This document shows, piece by piece, positions 32,605 to 43,367 of a stretch of DNA of 64,000 nucleotides (position 1 is the first letter of the stretch; the number at the start of each line of letters is the position of its first letter). Origin of the DNA: Stenogyne calaminthoides. Its lineage: Eukaryota; Streptophyta; Magnoliopsida; Lamiales; Lamiaceae. The DNA lies in contig JBBCBC010000031.1 of assembly GCA_037126765.1 (NCBI GenBank), positions 4,225,638-4,289,637 on the forward strand, read 5' to 3'. The notes under the pieces were generated by a model. That model worked only from the letters and a program-made list of their open reading frames with translations, did no database searches and was not told the origin of the DNA. The position numbers and the translations under genes were made by a program.

Positions 32605-34456
32605 GCATGGCTGTCGAGTGAGCCATAATGCTCCATCCGTGTCCCATTTGTTTTTTGGCTCGTGGGAAATATCGTTTCTCACACTCGGCATCGCACGATG
32701 AATCCGTATTTTGATTGTCGACGATTTTCAAGGATGATAGCCTTCTATTCTGTACGACCAAGAGGGATGAATGCACCACTTTGAAAAACACCCTCAACCT
32801 CTACGAACGTGCATCAGGTCAAGCTATTAATTATTCGAAGTTGGAGGTTTCCTTCAGTACCAATGTTTCGCAAACTTTGAGGGTTGATATTAAGCATATT
32901 TTTGGGGCATCGAACCGCCTCAATACAAGTCGTTATATGGGTCTTTCTTCTCTAATTGGTAGATCAAAGACAGTCATTTTTCAGTATATTAGGGAGCGGT
33001 TGTGGTCCATATTGCAAGGGTGGCGGACAAAAAAATTATCGAAAGCTGGCAAAGAAGTACTAATTAAATTGGCGCAGGCTATGCCATCATATTGCATGAG
33101 CACCTTTTTACTTCCGAATACCCTTCTAGATGAATTATAGAAGATGCTCAACTCATTTTGGTGGGGACATGGATCTTATCCGAAAAAGGAAGATAAATGG
33201 GAGTCGTGGGAGGCATTGTGCAAGCATAAAAACGAAGGTGGCATGGGTTTCCAAAATTTGCACATTTTCAACATTGCAATGTTGGGGAAATTGGGATCGA
33301 GAATTCGGAAAGCGCTGGATTCGCTGCTTAGCCGCATTTTGAAAGCCAAGTATTTTTCACGGGTTGATTTCTTTGATGCGCCCCTAGGTCATAACCCGAG
33401 TTATACGTGGAGGGGCATCCACCGTCTGAGATTTGGTTCGAAGAGGCACGAGATGGAAGATTGAGGAGGGTGACAAAGTCCGGATGTGGGGTGACCCTTG
33501 GATCAATGACGAGCAGTCTTTCTACATTCATAGTGCGACAGTAGATACGTTTTAGGATATGAGGGTTAGTAATTTCTACGTTCTTGAAACTCGGAGTTGG
33601 GATGTGGAGTTGATTTCCAAGGTATTCTCGGAGGAAGATTCGGCTAGGATTCTCAAGACTACACCTTTGTCTACAGGTGTTCAGTCAAAACGGCATATCA
33701 CTTGGCAATGAACGTGATTTTGAGGAACTGGGAGTTTACTGATTCAAGGTGGAAACACCTTTGGAAATTGAAAGTGCCTCCGAAAATTAATGCGTTTTAT
33801 TGGAGACTGTTCAATGGTTGGTTGTACGTCCGCTCGAAACTTAGTAGGTGGTACGACGGCATGAACTTGTTATGTCATGTTTGGGAATAGTCGGGCATGT
33901 GTGAATATCTATGGTATCTCTTCACCGATTGTCACTTTGCTGTGAAATGCTGGGAGGATGGAGGGTTGTGGTCTAATGTTGATGCGAGCTTTTTTAAAGA
34001 CTTGCTACAGACGAGTATTGGAATGGTCATCCGAGACTCGATAGGAAAGTGTATCGCGCTACGCTCTAAACATCGTAGGGGATACATGAGTGTGGATGAA
34101 GGGGAAGCTTGAGGGGTGCTGGTAGCTTTGCGGTGGGCGAGACATTTAGAGTTATCCGACGTTATTATTGAAATAGATGCTCAAAGAGTTCGTGAGCCAT
34201 TCACAGTTCTGCTTTGGACGAGTCTGTGTTTGGGGACTTCATCAATGCTGGGAGACAGATACTTGCTGATAACCCAATTTGCATTGGGTATCTCGGAATG
34301 CCAATATGGCGGCACATGTTCTTGCACGTACTTCACGTGATTTTGGGAGTCCGTGTTGTTGGGTTGAACCTCTGAGCTTTGTGGATGAACATCTCAATAT
34401 GTGTTGTTCTTGCATGTAATTGTTGTCCTGTTTTCAAAAAAAAAAAAAAAAAAAAA
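32605..34456 (+). pseudogene. LINE RT C-terminus, RNase H and 3' UTR
   Basis: The catalytic box normally reading FADD is here FKDDSLLFC (about 32730), an Ala to Lys change. After it come GQAINYSK, YMGLSSLIGRSK, RLWSILQGW, KAGKEVLIKLAQAMPSYCMS, FWWGH and KNEGGMGFQNL, the normal order of the plant L1 thumb region, interrupted by a TAG at about 33139. A zinc-binding-like region appears at 33700-33960, and RNase H pieces (GMVIRDSIGKC, ALRWARHLELSDVIIEIDA) at about 34010-34170, with a TGA after the EGEA motif. The 3' UTR runs into the poly(A) at 34437-34456. Confidence 0.88.
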
Positions 34457-34486
34457 GATATTCATATATATATAAAAACAGTTTTG

Positions 34487-35003
34487 ATATGGAGACCACT
34501 AGTGATCACCTTATGGAGCCCAATTGATGATTTGACTTTCCACCTCAGCTTATTTTCCAATTAAATAATTTAAAATAATTTTGAAAAAAACCCTACACCC
34601 TAAAATCTAAATCATGAACCCTAAACCATGACCCATTCGAGCCGGGTGAACCATGAACCACTCGGGCAGAGTGAACCATGAACCACTCGGGTCGGGTTCG
34701 GATCCGTAATTTAATTTACTTAATTAACTAATTTAAATTATATTTTTGAAAAAATATCGCTTTGCACTAATTAAATAATTTAAATTAAATTACGGATCTA
34801 AACCCGACCCGAGTGATTCATGATTCACTCTGCCCAAGTGGTTCATGGTTCACCCGGCCCGAATGGGTCATGGTTTAGGGTTCATGATTTAGGTTTTAGG
34901 GTGTATGACTTTTTTTCAAAATTAATTTAAATTATTTAATTAGGTAATGTTCTATGTAAAAACCAAATCATCAATCGAAATTTCCATAAGGTGACCACCA
35001 TGG

Positions 35004-35008
<5 letters not shown>
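34487..35008. mobile_element. Foldback element next to the LINE
   Basis: Left and right halves are inverted repeats over nearly the whole length, meeting near 34745: tatggagaccactagtgatc on the left is mirrored by the right end, and the gtgaaccatgaaccact blocks of the left arm (34640-34690) recur inverted at 34815-34855. It begins about 18 bp after the right LINE TSD and ends in a TA microsatellite. No TSD could be fixed because of the TA array. A one-arm relative is in the GT34 intron. Confidence 0.75.
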
Positions 35009-35045
<37 letters not shown>

Positions 35046-35169
35046 ATTTGAGAAATAATTTAGTAATTAAATTAATAAGTGAGAGCTTCATGGTTAAAGG
35101 ATGTGAAGCGGGTAAATTATTGGGGGATATGTATATGTACCCATTGTATACTTGAGCTATTCCACTACG

Positions 35170-35204
<35 letters not shown>
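35007..35204. repeat. Two (TA)n microsatellites
   Basis: 35007-35042 and 35171-35202 are uninterrupted TA runs, separated by unique sequence with no ORF. A third, shorter one lies at 35384-35404, after the family C MITE. Confidence 0.95.
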
Positions 35205-35206
<2 letters not shown>

Positions 35207-35375
35207 CAACTAAATACAAGATTGAGTAAATCATTACAAGCAGATACAAAGTACAAAAAAATTAACTAAAATACATGGCACTTTAGTTCAAATTTGAAAT
35301 AAAGTACATAAATTTTCTGCACTTTGTATTTGGTTGTAAGTTTTTGGGTGACTTTATAGTGGATTGTTTTTCACC
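35205..35375. repeat. MITE family C copy 2
   Basis: It matches 11640-11811 in order and spacing (attacaactaaatacaagat, then acaagcagatacaaagtac and the right arm gtaagtttttgggtgacttt). Both ends abut TA repeats. 35405-35835 beyond it is AT-rich with no gene. Confidence 0.65.
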
Positions 35376-35837
35376 CTTTTTTTATATATATATATATATA
35401 TATATTTAATAAAGAACCAAATATAAATTATGGTGTTCTTTTATTTTATTTTATAAATTACAAAAAATAATCATTTGTTACTATAAAAGTAAAATAATAT
35501 AAAATATGTGGTGCGTAAATGCTTATTCAACAAAGGATCTAAAATTATCCATCATTTAGTATCCTAATAATTATCTTTGTTAATATTTATTAAGAACAAT
35601 CAAAATTATCCATTATCCAATATAAAAAATAAAAATTCAATCCATTATTATTTATTAATATTTTATTAAAAAAATTTAATAATTTTTATTTGTAAACATA
35701 TATTTTAAAAAAATCAATTTAATATTGTATATATTACATATTTATTCCAAATTTTTTTTCTCAATCCATTATAATTTATTAATATTTGTCTAAAGATTTG
35801 TTTCTCAATTTAACATTAGAATTTGTGGAAATATATA

Positions 35838-36074
35838 CTCCCTCCGTCCCAAAGAAACGTACACGTTTACTGTTTTCACGTGTTTTTGCGAGCGAGTTTT
35901 TTATTAGTATTTGAAATGATAAAATAATTTTTAAAGATGCATGCAATAGATGAGAGGTAGATCTATAATACCCCTCTTTAAAAATTACTTTATCATTTGA
36001 AATACTAATAAACAACTCGCTCACAAAAACTCGATAATAAAGTAGGTGTGCACGTTTTTTCGGGACGGAGGTAG
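35838..36074. mobile_element. Stowaway-like MITE
   Basis: The ends CTCCCTCCGTCCCAAAGAAA and, from the right, CTACCTCCGTCCCGAAAAAA are flanked by TA at 35836-35837 and 36075-36076. Long internal arms (tagtatttgaaatgataaa against tttatcatttgaaatacta) make most of it a hairpin. Confidence 0.85.
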
Positions 36075-36492
36075 TACTAAATATTATTTTCAAATTTTTT
36101 TCTCAATCTGTTATAATTTGTTAATATTTATTCTAAAAAATTCATTTTTCAATTTGATAATAATTTTGACGAGAAAATTCAATAATTTCTAAATATAGAC
36201 CGATTTCTGCTATTACGCTGGATTTAAAGAAAGTACATATTAATTTTAAATTAATTATTTTATATTTTACCATTAAATTAAAATTGAATAGTTATTTTAT
36301 ATGATTAGATTTGAAAATTTTAAATAAAAAATGTAAATAATAAAAGAACGATGAAGAGAAACAAATGTGATTTTTTTGGTGTGGTTAAATAACATTAATT
36401 AGATTTTTAGAAAATATAACATAACAAAAAATTAAAAATTAGCAAAATAATTAGAAAAATAAAAATTAGGGTGGTTAAGGTAAATTTGTATT

Positions 36493-36703
36493 TAATTAAA
36501 TATAAAAAATGTAAAATAATGAGAAAATTAGAAATTTTAATTGAATGATTTAAAGAGTGCCAAGTAGTATAGAGAAGATTGAGAAATAGATATAAAATAA
36601 TTAAATATAAAAAATGTAAAATAATGAGAAAATTAGAAATTTGAATTGAAGGATTTAAAGAGTGACAAATAGGATAGATAAAATTGAGAAATAAATGTAA
36701 GGA
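36493..36703. repeat. 106-bp tandem duplication upstream of DMS3
   Basis: A unit starting aattaaatataaaaaatgta and containing gatttaaagagtg is repeated head to tail (36493-36598, 36599-36703) with a handful of differences. The 36075-36882 stretch is otherwise AT-rich; the DMS3 promoter should lie at its 3' end. Confidence 0.85.
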
Positions 36704-37844
36704 GATAAATTGATATATAATTGGTTGACCCTTTTAAAGCCACAACCCGCTAATTAGTGGATTAAGTTTGAATTTTGTAGCCCGTCAATATTTTGGCCTG
36801 CCCCATTGGCCTGTCTCCACAACTCTTGTATTACCAGTTAGCTTTAAAGGCGTGGGGAGTTGTGTGCGAATTCTTACCCACAATGTTCAACGGCGGCGAC
36901 AACCTGAAGAATGAAAAGGTAATTCAAAAAGTTGTTTTTTGCACAGTTAAAATGACAAAGTAAGTATATTTAAGACATCAACTTTAATGGTGTGAGTGGA
37001 TTAATTGTGTTAAACAAAATTAATATTGTGAGATATGAATTATGAGTATTTTTTTTTCTTATAATGTAAAAATTGATTTGAGACAACCCAAAAATGAAAA
37101 TGAGGTCTCACGGTGAAACAAAGCATAATTTAGGTATTGATTTTAATATTTAGAAGTGATTTTAGGTAATGTTTACCCCATTTTACGTGTTAAACAGCCT
37201 CATACGAATTTTTGTAAATTTATAAACTTGGGATCCATTTTTTACTTTCATAATTGTCCAAGCGAGACCGAGAATTCCTAAGCGTGTAACTATAAGTGGG
37301 CTCCACGTGTTTTAATGTTATTCAAGGCTGAGTAATTATGACAGCAGTCTGTTATAAGCTCCCTTATAACAACTTATTATAATCTCTTACTGGAACTTCT
37401 TTTAGGGGGTGTTTGCAAAATTTTATAAGTGATTATAGTCACCAAGAATTATATGCAGAAGCAATTTAAAGTGTTTTTTTTTTCTTTTAGTAGGTTAAAT
37501 AAATTCTCATAAGTTATAGACTAGAAGCTTTAAATATGATGCTTTTAATAGTTTATTAATGTATAAACTTACTATTAATCACTTTCTCCCTAATCAATAA
37601 TTTTAATCACTTCTTTTAAACTATACGTTTTTGCAAACATATTAATGTTGCATTTAATTGCCTAGTGTATAAAATCTATTGATGTATTTGTTTGCAGAAA
37701 CTTGAAGATGATCTGCAGCAACTGGGGAAAAAAATTAAGCATCATGAGGACAATGTCAACTTCTTAAAACATCAGAAGAACACAATTGACACTTCAATTC
37801 TTGATTTGCAGGGTATCTAGTCTTTTTCTTTTTTTGAGTTGCCA

Positions 37845-38165
37845 AACAATAAAATTATCCCATAATTTTTTACTTTTTTTTAAATAGTCCCAAAACAATT
37901 TGATGTATGAAACTGGTCTCAATTTTTGTCCCAAATTCGCCGGAATTGACGAAACGACATCGTGTTTTGTGGTGCATTTTAGCCGAAAATCTCCAAACTG
38001 AATGCTCACATGTAAGGAGGGAGTGCGCATGACCAAAAACGTTTTGTCAATTCCGATATATTTGGGACGAAAATGATACAATTCGTGTAAAATTGAACCA
38101 TTGTCATACATCAAATTTTTAGGACCATTTTAAAAAAGGTGAAAAGTTATGGGATTATTTTTGAT
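37845..38165. mobile_element. MITE family E copy 1, intron 2 of DMS3
   Basis: The left arm aaattatcccataatttttt...aatttgatgtatg opposes the right arm catacatcaaattttt...ttatgggatta. Inside, tttgtcccaaattcgccgg faces a degenerate copy. It shares the 'cgtcccaaat / gtacaattcg' blocks and a centre with acgacatcgtgttttg with 41382-41860 and 42340-42545. Confidence 0.7.
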
Positions 38166-38577
38166 TCTATTCCGTTTATGATCAACACAAAAATGTATAT
38201 TTTTGTATTTGTATCTTACTTTTGGGTGCAGTTGCAATGGGGAAGCTGCGTCTTGTAGCAAGTTTCTCCAAGGAGGAAAATGAGGAGAGTAAAGAAGAAA
38301 CTATTGAAAGGATTGTGAAGCACAAAAAGAATTCTGCAGCTGCCCTTTTTTGTCAAATAACACTTAAAGACATGATCGGTGTTGTTGCTACACTTGCCAA
38401 AGTTGATGATGCTAACCTTAGCAGGTTCTTTCTTTTCCTTCTAACTAATACACTCCCAATATCATTTCTTCTTACTTTGATGCACTTTTCTTCACTTTAC
38501 ACATAAAAAGTGGACAAAATTGTCCCTCAAATTCCAATCCATTTCTTCACTTTTATAGGAACCCCAACATTGCTAAC

Positions 38578-38813
38578 TTGAGAATGATAATGAGTATCAT
38601 TGAAAAATCAATCATTAAAGATTATTAATTGTATTGCTATTGCTTAGTTAGAAAATAAACAATGGATATATCATTTAAAATTGAGTAAGTTATCATATGG
38701 GAGTAATCAATTATTTACTTATATTCCCATTACAAATATATCAAAACTGTCAAGCAGTATTAATTGAAATGATTCTCATTATCCCTTTTTATTTACTCTT
38801 ACCAAGTGGGCCT
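38578..38813. repeat. MITE in intron 3 of DMS3, related to 8224-8476
   Basis: Inverted arms gagaatgataatgagtatca and gattctcattatccc; the right flank accaagtgggcc matches the right end of the 8.2-kb MITE. The left terminus has decayed. Confidence 0.5.
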
Positions 38814-39434
38814 ATGTTTGGGCCCATTTTTTAAAAGGAAACATGAAAGTCCTGTAAAAGGAAACATGAAAGATATGGTTGAATTTTTTTTTTTTTGGCT
38901 CTTGTAAATTAGGCTTCTTTCAAATTATTTGGGCGTAGAAACGTTGCTGGCAGTGGTGTGCATATCATATGAAGGTGTGAAATCTCTGGAATCATACTTC
39001 AGAGACGGCTCGATTCATGCTTATGCAGCCTCTGTTGGGAGTTCTCCGGATACCCAGTTTAAGGCCATTAATATTCAACATATAAGGTATGTGTTTAAGC
39101 TTGAAAAATAGTAAAATTACTTATTGATTTAGGGGTCTAAATGATTTTTCTTATCGATTTAGAACTCGCAACATATTAAAATTACTTGTTAAGGACTCAT
39201 ACATCTAAGATCATGTTTTGGACCTTATACCTTCTAGTTGACCAACAATTTTTTTATAAATCATATCCAAAAGTTAAAGATAAAGTAGAAAGGAAAAAAA
39301 ATACTTATGTACACTAATAAATAAGAATATAAACTATATTTTAATATTTATGAGTCCTAAATTTATATTTTCTATCTTTCAAGCTCCACATTGTATTTTA
39401 TTATTTTTCAGGTCCTAAATATGAATGAGTCTCC

Positions 39435-39630
39435 TATGCATTAGGTGCACCGTGCACTCCATAATATATTTTTCTAAACATACAACTTGTTGCACTGAAG
39501 CATACAACTTGTTTACACTGAAACGTACAACTTGTTTCGTAACAAGTTGCACATTTCAGTGTAAACAAGTTGTATGATTCTGTGCAACAAGTTATATACA
39601 CTATGGAGTGAACGGAGCGCCTAGTGCATA
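39435..39630. mobile_element. Foldback MITE, family B copy 2, intron 4 of DMS3
   Basis: The ends tatgcattaggtgcaccgtg and, from the right, tatgcactaggcgctccgtt continue inward as matching arms (acttgtttacactgaaacgt against cagtgtaaacaagt). Same family and architecture as 10307-10514. Confidence 0.8.
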
Positions 39631-39744
39631 CAAGACCTAACCCCTAAATATATACATGAAAAATCTTTCCTATCCTTATATATTGATAGTTTTAGTAACT
39701 TTAAAACCTTGAATTGACAATATTTTTTTTTCTCTTAAATAGTA

Positions 39745-40018
39745 TTCTCTCGGTCCCACAACACATAACATACTTTCTTTATTGGAACGTTGCACAAAAC
39801 TTTGCATACCTATAAGATGAAACTCCTTATTATACTCCATTCTCACAACATTCACACATTTGCACAAATGTCATTGCTTTTGGGACCCACACATACACTC
39901 AATCAAATTACTTTATACATAAAAGTTTACAAAATTAGCCCCAATACTCTACTCATTATACCTTTTTCTTAAACCACGTGTCCAAAAGTTGGCGCAATAT
40001 GTTGTGGGACGGAAGGAG
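39745..40018. mobile_element. Stowaway-like MITE, intron 4 of DMS3
   Basis: The ends ttctctcggtcccacaacac and, from the right, ctccttccgtcccacaacat are flanked by TA at 39743-39744 and 40019-40020. It ends 84 bp before exon 5. Confidence 0.8.
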
Positions 40019-40420
40019 TAATATGTTGAAACCATGCAATTATACTTCCATTATGAAAACCCACCTAATGTTTTGTGTTTCCTCTTGTGGGTTTCTCTTT
40101 AGACCTTACACTGGTGATTTGGTAGCTGATGACCCTCAAAGGAGACTCGACCTTGTAAAGCAAGATTAATAAACGGAGAAACCCCTCCCGGTTTTCTTGG
40201 CTTTGCCGTAAACATGATCATTATTGACAAGCCTAAATTATATCTAAGAGAGACACTCTTCTATAACCTCTTCATGAATTTGCAAGTTTACAAAACAAGG
40301 GAAGCCATGATGAACGCAATTCCTCTTATATCAACCGGAGCAATATCTCTAGATGGGGGAGTGATAAGAAGTCCCGGCGTATACGTCTTCGGTTGCAATC
40401 GGTAAGTAGCTTACAGAATG

Positions 40421-41004
40421 GAGTAAAATTCATTTTTCGTCCTGGTACTTCACGATTTTGGTCCTAAAACAATTTTTTCATGCATTTTTGGTCCCACCGT
40501 TGCATTTTCCGTTAAAGTCAGCTGCAGTTTTGGTCCCAAAGGACAATGTTTGGGACCAAAAGTGCAGTTGAACTTAACGGATTCCATAACGAAAGAACCA
40601 AAACTTTATGAAAAAATTCTTATGGGACTAAAATAGTGAGTATTGAGACCAAAATTGTAAGGTTCCGCATCCTGTGCGACCAGAAGTGAATTTTACTCTT
40701 ACACAATATTATATATCTACAAAAAGATACTCCCTCCATCCCAGTAGTGAAAACTACTAATCTGCGCATACAAATTAAGAAAAATGAACTTTTTGCTTTA
40801 TTAAAGTGATAAGACAAGGGCAATTACGTCAAATCAACTTTAATTGTGTGAGTGCGAGTTAATTTTAAATGACATAAAGAGTAAATAAGTGTATATTGTG
40901 AGAGTAAGGATTATGAGTAAAGTTAACTTTTTATTTTTTTGGAAAACTGATACAGAATACACTAATAAGAGTATATCTGAAAAATTGATCTGGGGCGGAG
41001 GGTG
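40421..41004. mobile_element. Two adjacent MITEs in intron 5 of DMS3
   Basis: First, 40421-40699: the ends gagtaaaattcatttttcgt and, from the right, agagtaaaattcacttctgg, with repeated ttggtccca/tgggaccaaa motifs inside. Second, 40730-41004: a Stowaway-like element with CTCCCTCCATCCCAG at the left and, from the right, cac-CCTCCGCCCCAG, flanked by TA at 40728-40729 and 41005-41006. Together they fill most of the 680-bp intron. Confidence 0.75.
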
Positions 41005-41381
41005 TATAAAACTCTAAGCAATCAATGTATTTTCCTTGTTCCTAGTTGGTTTTGTTTACACTTGCTCTTTTGTCATATTAGGAAAGAAGATATAGATGTG
41101 AAGTTCCCATGTTATCCCCAAAAGTTGAACCTCTCGGTGAACTATTATGATTTTGAAAATTGGTTAAAGGAGGCCAAATGGAAGAAGAATCAAACATTAG
41201 AAGATCTAAACAGAGAACAGGAGCTATTAGACCAAGCAAAATTTAAATATGAAACAAAGAAGAGGGAATTTCTTCGATTTCTTGCTGAAAGTGCATCGAA
41301 TGCCACACAGGTAATGTCCTGGCTAGTTATGTGCAATTAGTCATTTTAAAGAGAAATGAGAAAATGCGCCCTAGGCTATTT

Positions 41382-41860
41382 GAGTTTAAAACAGAAATTG
41401 TTCCATAACTTTGGCCCTAAATAAATTTCATCTCATAATTTATTTTTCATCGATTTAGTCCCAAAATTTTTGACAATTAATGTACAATTTATGTCCCATA
41501 TTCGTTGGAAAAAGCAAAACTATGCAGTTTCGTATCACGTGAGGACGCGCGTGCCAGGTAAAATGGGTTTTCTGGCATTCCAGTTGACCTGTCTGCCACT
41601 TGTCATCTAAATCTTTTTTTTTTTTTCTTTTTTATAATTTAAAAAACAACTCATATATTAACACATGTACGCCACATTAGCACCATTGCCAGAAACCACC
41701 AATTCAAGACTTCAAAACGGCGTCGTTTTGCATATTCTGGCGAAGTTGGGACGTAAATTGTACATTATTAGAAATATTGGAACTAAATCAACGAAAAAAA
41801 TCGTTATTGGACGAAATCTATTTAGGGCCAAAATTATAGGACAATTTGCGATATAAACTC
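41382..41860. mobile_element. MITE family E copy 2, intron 6 of DMS3
   Basis: The left arm gagtttaaaacagaaattgt...ttggccctaaataaatttc is opposed by gaaatctatttagggccaaa...aatttgcgatataaactc. The centre has acggcgtcgttttgc. A half copy lies just downstream of the gene at 42340-42545. Confidence 0.75.
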
Positions 41861-42339
41861 CAACCTTCTTGGTTTACATAATTTTTCGTAATGTTTATAC
41901 TCTGAAATTTAATTCTTGCTTATTTTTTAGTTTTCTTATTTATTTTGTTGAATTAATTGAGAGCTAATTAATTAATGTGATCCCTTAATGTATCTGAGTA
42001 TCAGGTTGCACCACGTGCATCAACCAATAACAGAGGGAATAGAAGAAGCTTTCACTGATTTAAGGACATTAAATTGGTATTAAGACCCTTAGATATCATC
42101 TCACTGATGTAAGGACATGCTTGTTTTTATGTTGAAGTAGCTACGATAACCGAAGACCTTATTTTCATTAGCTGGAAATCTCTATAGCTTATTATTAAAG
42201 TTAGTAAATATTGTCACTTTATTATTGCATCTGAATACAGTGCTTCGTTTTACCTTGCTTTTGGCTTCAGCTCTTTTGATTCCATTAGCATCATTTTTTA
42301 GTAAAAAGTATGTTTCTCTTGTGTTTAATTGCATGGGAT

Positions 42340-42545
42340 TGAGATCGTCGGAAATCCCCAAAAGGAAGGCGCACGTGTCTGGTGCATGATACGAAATGAC
42401 AGTCGTTTTGTGGCGTTCTGAGTTTCCACGAATTTTGGGACGAAATTTGTACAATTCGAAAAATATCGAAACTAATTATCTGTGAAACTTTTTTGGTACC
42501 ATTTTAGAAAATGTGGAAAAGTTAAGAGATCATTTAGAATTTAAT
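42340..42545. repeat. MITE family E, partial copy downstream of DMS3
   Basis: Only the right half is clear (cagtcgttttgtggcg, then ttttgggacgaaatttgtac and gtggaaaagttaagagat), matching the right arm of 37845-38165. Confidence 0.5.
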
Positions 42546-42645
42546 CTCCTATATATATACCTTAGTGTGCTAATAAATTAAAGAGGATTTTTTTACGCGT
42601 AATGTCGCAACAGTATGCAGTGTATGTGTTATGCTCTTCTATATA

Positions 42646-42949
42646 CTCTCTTCGTCCCAAAGTTATTTACCCTTTTGTTTTTTACACGGATTTTAATGTG
42701 AGAATTATTTGTTAATATTTAAAGTGATAAAGTAACTTTTGGTTGAGGGTAATGTAATCCTTTATACTTTTTTATTAAAGTAGATGACTTTTTTATGGGT
42801 AAAAATAATGACATGAGATGTAATTTTGAGATGTTAATAGGGGATAGTTGTAAAGCGTATATTTACTTTATTTCTTTTTATTGAAATGGGAAAATAAGTT
42901 TGGGACGACCTTTTAAAAAAATGGGTAAATAACTTTGAGATGGAGGGAG
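42646..42949. mobile_element. Stowaway-like MITE
   Basis: The ends CTCTCTTCGTCCCAAAGTTA and, from the right, CTCCCTCCATCTCAAAGTTA are flanked by TA at 42644-42645 and 42950-42951. The same family left the remnant at 5636-5860. Confidence 0.85.
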
Positions 42950-43022
42950 TATTAAATAGTGAAACATGATGAAAATTGAATGAGAAAATAGCAATTATGA
43001 ATATTAATACATGGTGGCATCT

Positions 43023-43367
43023 CACTACAAGAAAATAAAGAATTGACTATGAAAATTTTCAATATATATGCATGGCTAAGAAATTTCTAACAAAAATAAT
43101 TTTGTACTTAAAAAGTGAGAATTGTCACCAACCTATCTACAAGATTTTCTAATCATATAGAGACATCATTATTCCTCAAATTGCCATACTTCAGTTTTAT
43201 GTGTCACATTTAAACTCTCTATCGCCAAACCTCTGGCCAAAAATTCAATTTTAAGAAATGTTTTAGTCTTGAACTAGATAGAGCAAATTCCAGTTCGGCT
43301 GTGCTTTGGAGAAATCTGAGTGAACGAATTAAAATTAATATTTTGATACATTAATTAGACTTCTCTC
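43023..43367. other. CACTA-like terminus followed by unassigned sequence
   Basis: cactacaagaaaataaag at 43023 has the form of a CACTA/EnSpm terminus, but no matching inverted end (ttcttgtagtg) is seen downstream within the window. The rest is AT-rich with no ORF. Confidence 0.4.

Larger units (their letters stand above)
11931..34457 (+). mobile_element. L1-type LINE, 5'-truncated, split by three later insertions
   Basis: The element is bounded by a 12-bp TSD, atattcatatat (11919-11930 and 34458-34469), and ends in a run of about 20 A (34437-34456), so it is plus-oriented. Removing the insertions at 13611-16678, 17078-31691 and 31837-32596, with one TSD copy each, leaves about 4.07 kb in a continuous order: tail of ORF1, AP endonuclease, reverse transcriptase, RNase H, 3' UTR. 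The first 100 bp and the short acidic ORF at 12028-12245 look like the end of ORF1, with the gag-like zinc-knuckle part missing, so the insertion was probably 5'-truncated at birth. Several stops and frameshifts make it inactive. Confidence 0.92.
36883..42058 (+). pseudogene. DMS3: DMS3 homologue (SMC-hinge protein of RNA-directed DNA methylation), frame broken in exon 5
   Basis: Seven exons with GT-AG borders can be joined: 36883-36918, 37698-37812, 38232-38424, 38913-39086, 40103-40401, 41082-41310 and 42005-42058. They encode about 366 residues, against about 420 in Arabidopsis DMS3. Hallmarks in order: a coiled coil (KLEDDLQQLGKKIKHHEDN), SNYLGVETLLAVVC, PYTGDLVADDPQRRLDLV, ETPPGFLGFAVNMI, LRETLFYNLF, LQVYKTREAMMNAIPLIS, GAISLDGGVIRSPG and a C-terminal coiled coil (KWKKNQTLEDLNREQEL). 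DMS3 works with DRD1 and RDM1 (the DDR complex) to load RNA polymerase V. Two defects are visible: one base is missing at about 40161, shifting frame where the family has KP.L.NGE, and about eight codons before LRETLFY (the CVTS.G.G part of the hinge) are absent near 40243. All splice sites look sound, so this is either a recently damaged copy or a sequence error plus a real variant. The start is uncertain; family members have a longer N-terminus. Confidence 0.85.
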
